Origin: Mesorhizobium sp. 1M-11
GTDB lineage: Bacteria > Pseudomonadota > Alphaproteobacteria > Rhizobiales > Rhizobiaceae
Direction of reading: 5' to 3'
DNA length: 64,000 bases
Assembly (NCBI RefSeq): GCF_001303895.1
Contig: NZ_LJSD01000011.1
Coordinates: 62,001 to 126,000, forward strand
Part shown: piece after piece, positions 48,649-57,810 of the stretch
Position numbering within the stretch: position 1 is the stretch's first letter
Layout: every line of letters starts with the position of its first letter
Notes under the pieces: generated by a model
What the model was told of the DNA's origin: nothing
Database searches by the model: none
What the model saw: the letters and a program-made list of their open reading frames with translations, nothing else
Made by a program: the position numbers and the translations under genes

Positions 48649-49311
48649 ATGCCCGCCTCCGCCGAACCAAGTCACGATTGTCCACTTTGTCCACGCCTGC
48701 ATGATTTCATCGCAGGCTGGCGGCAACGCGAGCCTAGCTGGTTCAACGGCCCCGTTCCGGCATTCTTGCCTGCGAGTGCCCCGTCGGATCGCGAAGATAG
48801 CGTACGTCTACTGATTGTAGGTCTGGCGCCCGGCCTGCGCGGTGCCAACCGCACTGGACGCCCCTTCACCGGCGACTATGCCGGCGACCTGCTCTATTCA
48901 ACGCTGATTGCCCATGGTTTCGCGCGTGGGCGCTTCGAGGCACGGCCGGACGACAGCCTGGAGCTGATCGACACGGCCATCGTCAACGCCGTGCGCTGTG
49001 TGCCGCCGGAGAACAAACCAACCGGTCCGGAGATTGCAACCTGCCGGGCTTTCCTGGTCCCGACGATAGCGCGTTTTCCGAATCTGCGTGCAATCCTGAC
49101 GCTGGGGGCGATTGCGCACCAATCGACCGTTCGAGCGCTCGGACAGCGCGTTGCCGCATTCCCGTTCAAGCACGGCGCCAGCTATGATGCAGGCAAGATT
49201 CAGCTGTTCTCCAGCTATCATTGCTCGCGCTACAACACCAACACTGGCGTGCTGACGACGGACATGTTCGTGAAGGTGTTTGGAGATATCGCCAATTTCC
49301 TCGAAAAATAG
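48649..49311 (+). CDS. Uracil-DNA glycosylase, family 5 (UdgB-like)
   Basis: 220-residue iron-sulfur uracil-DNA glycosylase that removes uracil or deaminated bases from DNA. Four Cys at positions 11, 14, 117 and 132 match the [4Fe-4S] ligands; motif A is GLAPGLRGANRTGRPFTGD; the family 5 HPSRQNT-like motif here is HCSRYNTNTG, with Cys in place of the usual Pro. It follows the NYN gene by 32 bases, and is convergent with the GH25 gene. Confidence 0.87.
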   Translation: MPASAEPSHDCPLCPRLHDFIAGWRQREPSWFNGPVPAFLPASAPSDREDSVRLLIVGLAPGLRGANRTGRPFTGDYAGDLLYSTLIAHGFARGRFEARPDDSLELIDTAIVNAVRCVPPENKPTGPEIATCRAFLVPTIARFPNLRAILTLGAIAHQSTVRALGQRVAAFPFKHGASYDAGKIQLFSSYHCSRYNTNTGVLTTDMFVKVFGDIANFLEK

Positions 49312-49321
49312 AACCGGCTGG

Positions 49322-50032
49322 CTACCGCGTCAGCTCGATCAATCTGGCTGGCGTCCCCTGCAGGACGTTGAGATCGACGGCACCTTCGATGCCATCGACA
49401 TGGCCACGGTTATGGTATTGCCAGTATACCCAGTTCTCATTGCCTGGATGAAGCACAAGTGACCGCACCCAGCGTTCCCGCGCCGGTATGACGGTTTCAT
49501 AGAGATCGACGGCTTCGCCAATCAGATAGACGATGGCCGGCTTGCCGAATTGCGCTTCCACCAATTCCAGGAAAGCGTTGAGTTCCGTGCGCAGTTCTTC
49601 CGGTGTCGGGCGACGCGGGCAATTGCCACCAAACTCGATATCCACGACCGGCGGCAGCATTGGCTGGTCGCGAGGCACCACAGAAAGGAAATTCCGCGCC
49701 TGATCGGCTCCGGGACGACAGAACGTGAAGAAATGATAGGCACCCACGGCAAGGCCAGCGGCGCGGGCCTCGCTGAGATTGGTTGCGAAGGCATCGTCGA
49801 CATGATCGCCACCTTCCGTCGCCTTTATCACGGCGAAGGCCACGTCATCAGCGGCGACACGTCTCCAGTCGATCTTTCCCTGATGATGGGAGACGTCGAC
49901 CCCACGTACCGGATATCTTTGCCGGTCCGGGGAAAAGGCTCTGAAATACCAGAATCCAATGGCAGCCAGGACGCCTGCGGCGGTCAGGGCGACAACAACA
50001 ACGCGCAGCAACCGCACTGTCTTGTTAGCCAT
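49322..50032 (-). CDS. GH25 family lysozyme-like protein
   Basis: 236-residue protein with an N-terminal membrane anchor (about 8-30) and a glycoside hydrolase family 25 catalytic domain: RGVDVSHHQGKIDW, PPVVDIEFGG and QYHNRGHVDGI hold the expected Asp and Glu residues. GH25 enzymes cleave the muramic acid-glucosamine bond of peptidoglycan; this one is anchored, so it likely faces the periplasm. Its 3' end is convergent with the UDG gene. Confidence 0.9.
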   Translation of the reverse strand: MANKTVRLLRVVVVALTAAGVLAAIGFWYFRAFSPDRQRYPVRGVDVSHHQGKIDWRRVAADDVAFAVIKATEGGDHVDDAFATNLSEARAAGLAVGAYHFFTFCRPGADQARNFLSVVPRDQPMLPPVVDIEFGGNCPRRPTPEELRTELNAFLELVEAQFGKPAIVYLIGEAVDLYETVIPARERWVRSLVLHPGNENWVYWQYHNRGHVDGIEGAVDLNVLQGTPARLIELTR

Positions 50033-50074
50033 GATGCATGAACAGCTCGTAGCCGACGGGACTGGCGCTGTCCT

Positions 50075-50554
50075 TCATCCCCGTTCCTTCAGCAGCCTGC
50101 CCTTTTCACGTGCCCAGTCGCGCTGTTTTTCCGTCTCGCGTTTGTCGTGCAGCTTCTTGCCGCGCGCCAACCCCAGCAGGAGCTTCGCCCTACCCTTGTC
50201 GTTGAAATAGATCTTGAGCGGCACCAGCGTCATGCCATCGCGGGCAACGCCCTGCCCCAGTTTGGCGATCTCGCGCTTGTTGAGCAGCAGTTTGCGGCGA
50301 CGGCGCGGCTCGTGGTTGAAGCGGTTGCCCTGCAGATATTCCGGCAGATAGGAATTGATCAGCCAGATGCCGCCATCCTCCACCGAAGCATAGGATTCCT
50401 GGATATTGGCCTGGCCCTGGCGCAACGACTTCACCTCGGTGCCGGTCAGCACCAAGCCCGTCTCGACCGTGTCGAGCACTTCATAGGAAAAGCGCGCCTT
50501 GCGGTTTTCCGCGGCGACCTTGTTATTGGGATCGGCCTTCTTCACCTGGTTCAT
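50075..50554 (-). CDS. smpB: SsrA-binding protein SmpB
   Basis: 159-residue SmpB, which carries tmRNA to stalled ribosomes. Motifs: [38 protein letters not shown], and the basic C-terminal tail [19 protein letters not shown]. No tmRNA gene lies in this window. A second RIME-like repeat is directly upstream, between it and dapA. Confidence 0.96.
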   Translation of the reverse strand: MNQVKKADPNNKVAAENRKARFSYEVLDTVETGLVLTGTEVKSLRQGQANIQESYASVEDGGIWLINSYLPEYLQGNRFNHEPRRRRKLLLNKREIAKLGQGVARDGMTLVPLKIYFNDKGRAKLLLGLARGKKLHDKRETEKQRDWAREKGRLLKERG

Positions 50555-50657
50555 GGCATTCTATTTCATTCAACTGTCGATGCCCCGATGGCATTACCAT
50601 CCTGGGCGTATCGGAAAAGAAGCCATCAAATGGCGCTGCGGGCCGAATTCCGCAAGA

Positions 50658-50757
50658 GCAACTCCAGGAAAAGTGCGTAACGGTTTCCGTCCGGAATTGC
50701 GCAAAAACAAAGAGTTAGAGCGTTTCTGCATTTCCGTGAAAAACGGAAACGCTCTAG
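50658..50757. repeat. RIME-like intergenic repeat, copy 2
   Basis: Same element and orientation as at 27816-27917: GCAACTCC...GGAATTGC, then AGAGCGTTTCTG...CGGAAACGCTCT. It lies 12 bases after the dapA stop and upstream of smpB. It could fold in the transcript and partly uncouple dapA from smpB. Confidence 0.85.
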
Positions 50758-50768
50758 AGCCGTAACAG

Positions 50769-51650
50769 CTAGTTCAACAGACCCGCGAACTTCATCGCAG
50801 CATCGATCTTGGCAGCGGTGCTTTCTTCCACCGTCATCAGCGGCGAGCGCACCACGTTTTCGATACGGCCGAGCCGCGAAAGCGCGTATTTGGCACCGGA
50901 GACCCCCGGCTCGACGAAGATCGCCTTGTGCAGCGGCAACAGACGATCCTGCAGATCCAAGGCACGCTCCTTGTCGTTGGCCAATGTAGCCTCCTGGAAT
51001 TCGGCGCACAGGCGCGGCGCAACATTGGAGGTGACCGAAATACAGCCAACACCGCCATGCGCGTTGAAGCCCAGCGCGGTCGCATCCTCACCAGAAAGCT
51101 GGATGAAATCCTTGCCGCAGGCGGCCCGCTGTTCAGACACGCGCTCGATCTTGCCGGTGGCATCCTTCACGCCAACGATGTTTTTGAAATCATTGGCCAA
51201 CTGCCCCATCGTTTCCGGCATCATGTCGATCACCGAACGCGGCGGAATGTTGTAGATGATGATCGGCAGCTTCGTTGCCTTGGCGACGGTGGCGAAGTGC
51301 TGATAGAGCCCGCGCTGGGTCGGCCTGTTGTAATAAGGCGTCACCACCAGAGCGGCGTCGGCACCGACCTGCTCGGCAAACTGCACCAGTCCGACCGCTT
51401 CTTCCGTATTGTTGGAACCAGCGCCCGCCACAACGGGCACGCGCCCGCCGGCGACCTCGATGCAGGTCTTCACGACGTGGCGATGCTCTTCATGCGACAG
51501 CGTCGGCGACTCACCTGTGGTGCCAACCGGAACCAACCCGGTGGTGCCTTCCTCTATCTGCCAGGCAACGAGCGCGCGAAAGGCTTTCTCGTCGAAGCGC
51601 CCGCTCTTTTCGAACGGTGTCACGAGCGCGGTCAGCGAGCCTCTCAGCAT
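50769..51650 (-). CDS. dapA: 4-hydroxy-tetrahydrodipicolinate synthase
   Basis: 293-residue class I aldolase of lysine and diaminopimelate synthesis, joining pyruvate and aspartate semialdehyde. The Schiff-base Lys is in [10 protein letters not shown], Tyr in IYNIPPRSV, and the start [13 protein letters not shown] is conserved. The frame is open to 51869, but ATG 51650 with GGAG upstream is the family start. Upstream of smpB on the same strand. Confidence 0.95.
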   Translation of the reverse strand: MLRGSLTALVTPFEKSGRFDEKAFRALVAWQIEEGTTGLVPVGTTGESPTLSHEEHRHVVKTCIEVAGGRVPVVAGAGSNNTEEAVGLVQFAEQVGADAALVVTPYYNRPTQRGLYQHFATVAKATKLPIIIYNIPPRSVIDMMPETMGQLANDFKNIVGVKDATGKIERVSEQRAACGKDFIQLSGEDATALGFNAHGGVGCISVTSNVAPRLCAEFQEATLANDKERALDLQDRLLPLHKAIFVEPGVSGAKYALSRLGRIENVVRSPLMTVEESTAAKIDAAMKFAGLLN

Positions 51651-51918
51651 ATCTTCAAACTCCACGGAACCCAGCGGTTTCCAAGCTTCTTTTTCAGGTG
51701 TCGATCGACCCGGGCCGATCCAAACCGGCTCTAGCCCATCGAAAGGCCGGGCACCATAGTCTCGACACTGTTCTGGAGCAAGTAGAGCCGGCGCGGAAGA
51801 CGGCAAAGGAAACCGAACCGATAACCTTTCTTTTATCGGTGTTGCGCAACCAACCGCTGGGCTTTTCACAACACCAACCTATCTGTAGCGCGCCGACACC
51901 TTTGAACAGACCGGAATC

Positions 51919-53943
51919 ATGACCAGGCGGCTCTATCGTTTTGCTATCTTTGGCGCGGTCGTGGTGCTGGCGCCGGCGATCGCCATTGGCAGCGGCATCG
52001 AGAAGCGGCTGTCTGAGGCGCTACCCATGTTCCCCGTGCCGAACAAGCAGGACTTGCCGGCTTTCAACCCAATGCAGTTGAAGATCGGGCTGGACGCGCT
52101 TGCCGCCAAGAATTTCGACGGTGCGCGCACAGCCCGCGACAGCCTGCCCGCTTCTTCGCTCGACCATCACATCCTGGCCTGGGCGATCGCGCTCTATGGC
52201 GGCGACAAGGTGCCATCCGGCGAAATCGCTGCAGCTTCCGAACTGCTGCCGGGTTGGCCAGGCATGGCAACGCTGCGCAGGAACAGTGAACGTGCGCTGG
52301 CGCGCGAGAATCCAGCCGCAGACATCGTCATCAAAGCTTTCGACGGCAGCCAGCCACAGACGGCCGAGGGTATAATCATGCTCTCCCGTGCCTATGTGGC
52401 CATGGGCGATGTGAAGGCGGCGCAATCCGTGCTTTCCCCATTCTGGCGCACTGAAAAACTGGAAGCGAAAGACGAAACAGCCATCATCAACGAATTCGGC
52501 CCGATCATTCCCCCGGCGGATCATCGTTATCGCATGGAGCGCATGTTCTATGCCGACAGGGTTGGCTCGGCACAGCGCGTCGCCATGCTGGCAGGCGCGA
52601 AGGAACTGGCCGATGCCTGGGCGGCAGCATCGCAGGGCGACAAGAACACGCCGAAACTGCTGGCTGCCGTTCCAACGGAACAGCGCTCCGCAGGCTATTT
52701 GTTCGCCGAGGCCGAATATCTGCGCAAGCGCAAGAAATTCGCCGACGCCGCGGCCTTGATCCAGAAAGCGCCAAGCGACCGCGCAGCGCTCGTCGACCCG
52801 GATGCCTGGTGGATCGAGCGGCGGGTGCTTTCGCGCGAGCTGGTCGACAAGGGAGACATGAAGACAGCCTACCGGATCGTCGCGGCACACGTGGCGGAAA
52901 GCCCGACCAACGCCGCTGACGCCGAATTCCATGCCGGCTGGTACGCCCTGCGCGGCTTGAACGATCCTGCCAAGGCCGCTGAACATTTCTCCCGTATTGC
53001 CAATCTGGCTCAGGGCAGCCTTTCGCTTTCGCGTGCCTACTATTGGCTTGGCCGTGCCGCCGAAGCCGGTGGACCAGGCGATTCCAAAGAGTATTTCACC
53101 AAGGCCTCGGCATTCGGCACGACCTTCTACGGCCAATTGGCCGGCGAGCGTGTTGGCAGCCGCACGCTGAACATCGCCTCTCCGCAACCCAGCGACGTCG
53201 ACCGGCAGAGTTTTTCGAAACGGGAAGCGGTTTCCGCAATCGGCCGCCTGCAGGAAGCCGGGTATGAGCGCTATGCGAATACGCTCTATGTCGATCTGGC
53301 CGGTCAGCTGACCAGTCCCGGCGAGGTGGCCTTGCTTGCCGACATGGCCGAAAAGCAGGGCAATCACTACCTCGCTTTGAGAATCGGCAAGATCGCAGCG
53401 GCCAACGGCGTCAATGTCGGAGCACTGTCACACCCGATCGGCGTCATTCCGGAAAACGCGAATATTTCCGGTTCCGGCAAGGCATTGGCTTATGCGATTG
53501 CACGCCAGGAAAGCGAATTCAATGTCAGCGCCATATCCCGGGCTGGCGCACTCGGCCTGCTGCAGTTGATGCCGGGCACCGCTGAACAGCTCGCGAAAAA
53601 GGCTGGTATGGCATTCTCGCAAGCCAAGCTGACCACCGACCCAGGCTACAACGCCACATTGGGCGCAACCTTCCTCGGCCAACAGCTCGACCGCTATGAC
53701 GGCTCCTATGTGTTGACCTTCGCTGGTTACAACGCCGGACCGCGTCGCGCCGACCAATGGATCAAGCGCTACGGCGATCCGCGTGGCAAGGACATCGACA
53801 CGGTCGTCGACTGGATCGAACGGATCCCTTATGCGGAAACAAGAAGTTACGTCCAGCGTGTGATGGAGAATTACGAGGTCTACAAAATTCGGATCTCGGG
53901 TGAATTCGACATTGTCGGCGACCTCGTCAACGGCCGGAAGTGA
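51919..53943 (+). CDS. Soluble lytic murein transglycosylase
   Basis: 674-residue periplasmic exolytic transglycosylase (Slt70-like). A signal peptide (about 1-25) is followed by a long alpha-helical superhelix and a C-terminal SLT domain at ~520-660 with catalytic Glu in ARQESEFN, LGLLQLMPGTAEQLAKKAG and AGYNAGPRR. It cleaves peptidoglycan to 1,6-anhydro-muropeptides. Divergent from dapA; an imperfect hairpin (CCGATAA / TTATCGG) lies at 51818-51839 in the shared upstream region. Confidence 0.94.
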   Translation: MTRRLYRFAIFGAVVVLAPAIAIGSGIEKRLSEALPMFPVPNKQDLPAFNPMQLKIGLDALAAKNFDGARTARDSLPASSLDHHILAWAIALYGGDKVPSGEIAAASELLPGWPGMATLRRNSERALARENPAADIVIKAFDGSQPQTAEGIIMLSRAYVAMGDVKAAQSVLSPFWRTEKLEAKDETAIINEFGPIIPPADHRYRMERMFYADRVGSAQRVAMLAGAKELADAWAAASQGDKNTPKLLAAVPTEQRSAGYLFAEAEYLRKRKKFADAAALIQKAPSDRAALVDPDAWWIERRVLSRELVDKGDMKTAYRIVAAHVAESPTNAADAEFHAGWYALRGLNDPAKAAEHFSRIANLAQGSLSLSRAYYWLGRAAEAGGPGDSKEYFTKASAFGTTFYGQLAGERVGSRTLNIASPQPSDVDRQSFSKREAVSAIGRLQEAGYERYANTLYVDLAGQLTSPGEVALLADMAEKQGNHYLALRIGKIAAANGVNVGALSHPIGVIPENANISGSGKALAYAIARQESEFNVSAISRAGALGLLQLMPGTAEQLAKKAGMAFSQAKLTTDPGYNATLGATFLGQQLDRYDGSYVLTFAGYNAGPRRADQWIKRYGDPRGKDIDTVVDWIERIPYAETRSYVQRVMENYEVYKIRISGEFDIVGDLVNGRK

Positions 53944-54069
53944 GCAGTTGCCAGGTTCGTCCTATTCTCCCGAGAAGTTGTCTGACTTCATTCGACAACG
54001 ACCCTATTTGACGTCTCGTTCCGCCACCTGTAGCCCTTCGGAAAGACGACGAAGGCAAAGGCGGCGAGT

Positions 54070-54951
54070 GTGACGGCAAGCTTTTCGGATTTTTTCTACT
54101 CTTCCCCCGACGGATTGAAACTGCACGCCAGGATCTATGGCGAACAGAATCAGGACGCGCTGCCGGTCGTCTGTCTGCCGGGCCTAACGCGAAATGCGCG
54201 GGATTTTCATAAGTTGGCGCTCTATCTATCCATAGAAGCCAAGACGCAACGCAGAGTTGTCTCCTTCGATTATCGCGGACGCGGGCAATCCGCCTATGAT
54301 CCGAACCTGAGCAACTACACGGTGGGCGTCGAGGCCAACGACATTCTCGCCGGTCTCGATCAATTGGACATCAAGGAAGCGGCCTTCATAGGCACTTCGC
54401 GCGGCGGCCTGATCGTCCACGTGTTAGGTGTCTTGAGACCCACGATCCTGAAAGCGATCGTGCTCAACGATGTTGGTCCCGCACTGGAAATCGCGGGACT
54501 GGCGCACATCAAATCCTATCTCGGAAAAGCGCCAAAGCCGCAGAATATAGGGGAAGCTGTCGAAGCGCAGAGGGCGGCCCACGGCCAGGACTTTCCCGCA
54601 CTGAATGCCGCCGACTGGCAGCGCATGGTCGCCGCCATCTATCGCGAGGAAGACGGCAAACTCGTGCCGGATTTCGACCCGAGGCTGGTGGAGACATTGG
54701 CTGGCGTCGATCTGTCGAAACCGCTGCCAACCCTTTGGCCTCAGTTCGAGGCGCTCGGCAATGTGCCGATTCTGGCGATTCGAGGCAGCAACTCGAGGTT
54801 GCTGTCGGAGGCGACTATGAATGAGATGGCACGCCGACATTCAAGACTACGGACCGTGACCGTTCATGGACAAGGCCACGCTCCGCTTCTGGAGACCGGT
54901 AATCTGCCCAAGGCAATTGCCGATTTCATAGACCAAACGGCAGGACATTAG
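54070..54951 (+). CDS. Alpha/beta hydrolase
   Basis: 293-residue alpha/beta-hydrolase with oxyanion-loop LPGLTRNARDFHK, DYRGRGQSAYDPN, the nucleophile elbow GTSRGG and C-terminal His in GQGHAPLLE; the catalytic Asp or equivalent lies in ILAIRGSNSRLL. Substrate unknown; related to haloperoxidase/lactonase-like enzymes. GTG 54070 is the start, with AAAGGCGGCGAG before it. Downstream lies a tyrosine recombinase on the other strand. Confidence 0.88.
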   Translation: MTASFSDFFYSSPDGLKLHARIYGEQNQDALPVVCLPGLTRNARDFHKLALYLSIEAKTQRRVVSFDYRGRGQSAYDPNLSNYTVGVEANDILAGLDQLDIKEAAFIGTSRGGLIVHVLGVLRPTILKAIVLNDVGPALEIAGLAHIKSYLGKAPKPQNIGEAVEAQRAAHGQDFPALNAADWQRMVAAIYREEDGKLVPDFDPRLVETLAGVDLSKPLPTLWPQFEALGNVPILAIRGSNSRLLSEATMNEMARRHSRLRTVTVHGQGHAPLLETGNLPKAIADFIDQTAGH

Positions 54952-55014
54952 CCTGCCGTCAATGATCTCATAGGGTCCACGGACCGCTTGACCGCACATC
55001 TAAAGTCCGGAGCT

Positions 55015-56064
55015 TCAAGCCCGCTTCTTGTCGCCCACCTCGGCTACCGCGGGCTTCTTTCTTGCGCGCGGCTTGCGCTGCTTCCCTGAAACGTCATCAA
55101 GGGGCGACAAGCTCGCTCCCCTGGCATCTTCCATCGGCCGCGTTTCCAAGACGACGACGCAGCTGTCGAGATCATTGGTCGCCAGATGAGCGTAGCGCAT
55201 CGTCATCTGCAAGGTTTGATGACCAAGCCACATCTGCACGCGGCGGATGTCGATACCACCCTGAACAAGGCGGGAAGCACAGGTATGGCGCAGAATATGC
55301 GGCACCACCTGGTCATCGGCACCAAGACCGACCTCCAATTTCGCCTCGTTCCAGATCTGACGGAATTGCGGCTGGTTCAGCATGGCGAACGGACCTTTCG
55401 GGCGCCGCCCCTCACCTGAGAAAACGGCGGCCTCCCGGGCACGCAGCGTCAGAGGAATGGTACGACTACGCCCAGACTTGGTGATCCAGAAGCTCACCCG
55501 CGTCGGCTGCAGGTCATTCCAGATCAGCCCCAGGGCCTCACCGAGACGACAGCCGGTATCGACCAGGAAAACAGAGAGCCTGTAGGCGTCTTCGCTGCGG
55601 CTGCGAATGGCCGCAAAAAGCCGCGCTTCCTCATCCTTTTCGAGGAAACGGATTCGCCCCGCACGCTCCTTCTGGCGGCGGAACTCGGGCAGGCTGTGGA
55701 TATCCCCCATCTTATGAGCCTTGCGCAGCAATTTACTCAGTGCAGCCATCTTGCGATTGATGGTTGCGTTGCTGTTGCCGCGTTGGCGCAAGGTACCGAT
55801 CAGGTTGTCCAGGGTGCTTTGATCGAACGCACTAAAGCGCTCTCCAAGCAAAATCTCGTCTATCTCGCCAATGAACGAGCTGACATTGTATTTGTGCCGC
55901 CCATCGTCCCACAATATGTCGCGATAGAGCGAGAACAGTTCACTGATGCGATAGGATTTTACTTCCCTGATATTTCCGGTGTTGTATTTGATCCGGATAT
56001 TCTGAGACGTAAATGCAGCGAATCGATCGGAGAGCATGCTCTCCTGCAGCGCGTCTTGAGACAT
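55015..56064 (-). CDS. Tyrosine-type site-specific recombinase
   Basis: 349-residue integrase/XerC-D-fold protein. The core has catalytic Arg in TGCRLGEALGL, HILRHTCASRL with His-x-x-Arg, His in WLGHQTLQMT and Tyr in MRYAHL; all four are intact. The N-terminal SAM-like DNA-binding region is at ~20-130. No phage or element genes flank it: the alpha/beta-hydrolase and a porin are its neighbours. ATG 56064 (MSQDAL) is preferred to the in-frame start at 56109. It may be a remnant integrase or a chromosomal recombinase with its own site. Confidence 0.88.
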   Translation of the reverse strand: MSQDALQESMLSDRFAAFTSQNIRIKYNTGNIREVKSYRISELFSLYRDILWDDGRHKYNVSSFIGEIDEILLGERFSAFDQSTLDNLIGTLRQRGNSNATINRKMAALSKLLRKAHKMGDIHSLPEFRRQKERAGRIRFLEKDEEARLFAAIRSRSEDAYRLSVFLVDTGCRLGEALGLIWNDLQPTRVSFWITKSGRSRTIPLTLRAREAAVFSGEGRRPKGPFAMLNQPQFRQIWNEAKLEVGLGADDQVVPHILRHTCASRLVQGGIDIRRVQMWLGHQTLQMTMRYAHLATNDLDSCVVVLETRPMEDARGASLSPLDDVSGKQRKPRARKKPAVAEVGDKKRA

Positions 56065-56147
56065 CTTTTTGCCACACCCCCCTGTGGATGCGCCAAGGCA
56101 TACCCACAAGAAGACGTCCTTTCAAGAGAGCAATTCGTAGACGACTC

Positions 56148-56166
56148 ATTCCGGTGTTGCCGGAAT
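56148..56166. repeat. Short inverted repeat upstream of the recombinase
   Basis: ATTCCGG, 5 bases, CCGGAAT: a perfect 7-bp inverted repeat about 84 bases before the start of the tyrosine recombinase gene. It could be an operator or a recombination site; nothing else supports either. Confidence 0.3.
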
Positions 56167-56243
56167 CCCTTCGAGACCGTCCAGAAAATCGCTTCAGTTA
56201 CCGTTCCACCCCCTGTTTCTTTTCGTTTCCCAAGCCCGACGCT

Positions 56244-56278
56244 AAACAAAAGAACCCGGGCGCAGGACGCCCGGGTTC
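56244..56278 (-). terminator. Rho-independent terminator of porin 2
   Basis: On the minus strand GAACCCGGGCG, a 5-nt loop, CGCCCGGGTTC, then TTTTGTTTAG: a perfect 11-bp stem and T-run 27 bases after the porin stop. A clear terminator. Confidence 0.9.
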
Positions 56279-56305
56279 GATAGACACTTAAAGAGACGAC
56301 ATCTC

Positions 56306-57394
56306 TTAGAAGTCGCGCTGGAAGCGGATGATACCGCCGATAGCGTTTGCCTTGCCGGCCGGAACGTCGGTCCAGCTCGGGCCAAACTTGGTGACGTGAG
56401 CCCAATCAACTTCAGCCGTGACGGTGAAGCCCGGGACCAGCTGGTGCGCGATGTTCGCGGCCAGACCGAATTCTTCCCAGTCGTCATAGGAGACCTGCAG
56501 GTTGAACGAGGTCTTCTCGTTGAACTTGTAGGTACCACCACCCCAAACAGCCCAGCTTCCGCCCCACTGCTTGTAGAAGTTGCGGCCGATGTTGTCGTCC
56601 GAGCCATAGCCGGCCATCACCCACAGGTCGATCTGGTCGGTCGCCTTCACATCGAGGCGAACCTTGCCGGCCCATTCCTCGTAGGTGCTGTTGTAAGCCG
56701 CGACGCCGACGATCGAACCCCAACCAGCGGTATACTTCACACCACCAACCACGTGCGGGACGTAGCTGTCGATGGTGTTGAGGCCATTGCCCTGTTCCAA
56801 CGAGACGATCGCCGAGAAGCCGTTGCCGGCGTCGAAGGTGTAGCTGATCAGGTTGGTGTCGAAATCACCGTAAGGAACCAGCGTATCCTGGATGACGTTG
56901 CCGGCGTAGCCCGAGAAGGTGTTGAAGGCCGACTCGTCCTTACCGACGCGGAGACCACCGAGCTGGATCCAGGCGAAGTTCAGCGTGACGCCGCGGTTGC
57001 CAGCGACACCAGTATCACCGTTGCCGTAGTCAAAGCGGGTCTCGGTGTAGGTCTTCAGGGTGCCGAGTTCGGTTTCCTGGCCGGTCCAGGTCTTCAGCGC
57101 GAAGCGGCCGAGCTTCTTCCAGGTATTCTGCGAGTCGCCATTGAGGCGATCCGTGGTGCGGGCGCCGTCGAACGAACCCTGATCACCGAAGCTGGCATCG
57201 TAACGGATGTAACCGCCGACGCGCAGGCAGGTCTCGGTGCCCGGGATGTAGAAGTAGCCAGCGCCGTAGACGTCGCAGATCTTGACGTATTCGGCGGGTT
57301 CCGGCTCGGCGACGACGACTGCGTCGGCGGCGCGCGCACCGGAAACTGCGAGCAGAGCCGCAGCCGAGCCGAGGAGAAGGCTCTTAATGTTCAT
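56306..57394 (-). CDS. Alphaproteobacterial porin (Omp2b/RopA-like), copy 2
   Basis: 362-residue outer-membrane porin. Signal peptide and first 67 residues are identical to porin 1; after that loop regions differ, and copy 2 lacks about 19 residues. It ends [10 protein letters not shown] with terminal Phe. ATG 57394 (MNIKSLLLG) has the strong ribosome-binding site GGAGG; the longer frame to 57412 is not used in copy 1. Two porin copies with different loops suggest different permeability or phage exposure. Confidence 0.95.
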   Translation of the reverse strand: MNIKSLLLGSAAALLAVSGARAADAVVVAEPEPAEYVKICDVYGAGYFYIPGTETCLRVGGYIRYDASFGDQGSFDGARTTDRLNGDSQNTWKKLGRFALKTWTGQETELGTLKTYTETRFDYGNGDTGVAGNRGVTLNFAWIQLGGLRVGKDESAFNTFSGYAGNVIQDTLVPYGDFDTNLISYTFDAGNGFSAIVSLEQGNGLNTIDSYVPHVVGGVKYTAGWGSIVGVAAYNSTYEEWAGKVRLDVKATDQIDLWVMAGYGSDDNIGRNFYKQWGGSWAVWGGGTYKFNEKTSFNLQVSYDDWEEFGLAANIAHQLVPGFTVTAEVDWAHVTKFGPSWTDVPAGKANAIGGIIRFQRDF

Positions 57395-57810
57395 TTTCTG
57401 ACCTCCAGTCAAAAGTTTAAAAACGGGTCTGGGTATTTTTTGCTGAAGGACAGCGTTCCCTGCCCCATCCCCTTACTGAAAAAGATGCGCTGCGCGCCGC
57501 TTCTTCGATGTCGACATTACCCATCGGGCTGTCCGGTTCAACAAGGAACGTACAGGCAAAAGCGGTGCCCGGGCGCTATCGGATAGCGTTGTTGCACAAA
57601 TGACACGATTTTGCCCATGGTCGAAAGCTCTCGTTAACCATCAGGCTTTGATCGGCCCTTGCGAATGAGGATTTCTGCCGAATTTGCGCAGAATCACGCA
57701 GCACGGGTGACCTGCACGCGGGTCTCTTTCTCAGGCGTCGTCTTTTTTATGGCCTGATATGCGTTGGCTTATTGATTGTGCCGACCCTTTTCTTTATCCA
57801 GCGCCGCAAC
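57395..57810. other. Region between porin 2 and tRNA-Ser
   Basis: 416 bases. It holds the porin leader (GGAGG ribosome-binding site on the minus strand), presumably the porin promoter, and on the plus strand a candidate tRNA promoter. I see no further gene. Confidence 0.5.
57772..57799 (+). promoter_or_regulatory. Candidate tRNA-Ser promoter
   Basis: TTGATT, 16 bases, TTATCC, ending 12 bases before the tRNA 5' end. The match is modest, but position and the lack of any better pair favour it. The recombinase gene ends inside this -10 box. Confidence 0.35.

Noticed and set aside
52021..53367. 448-codon minus-strand frame antisense to the lytic transglycosylase
   Set aside because: No recognisable motifs; the plus strand has a signal peptide and an intact SLT domain.
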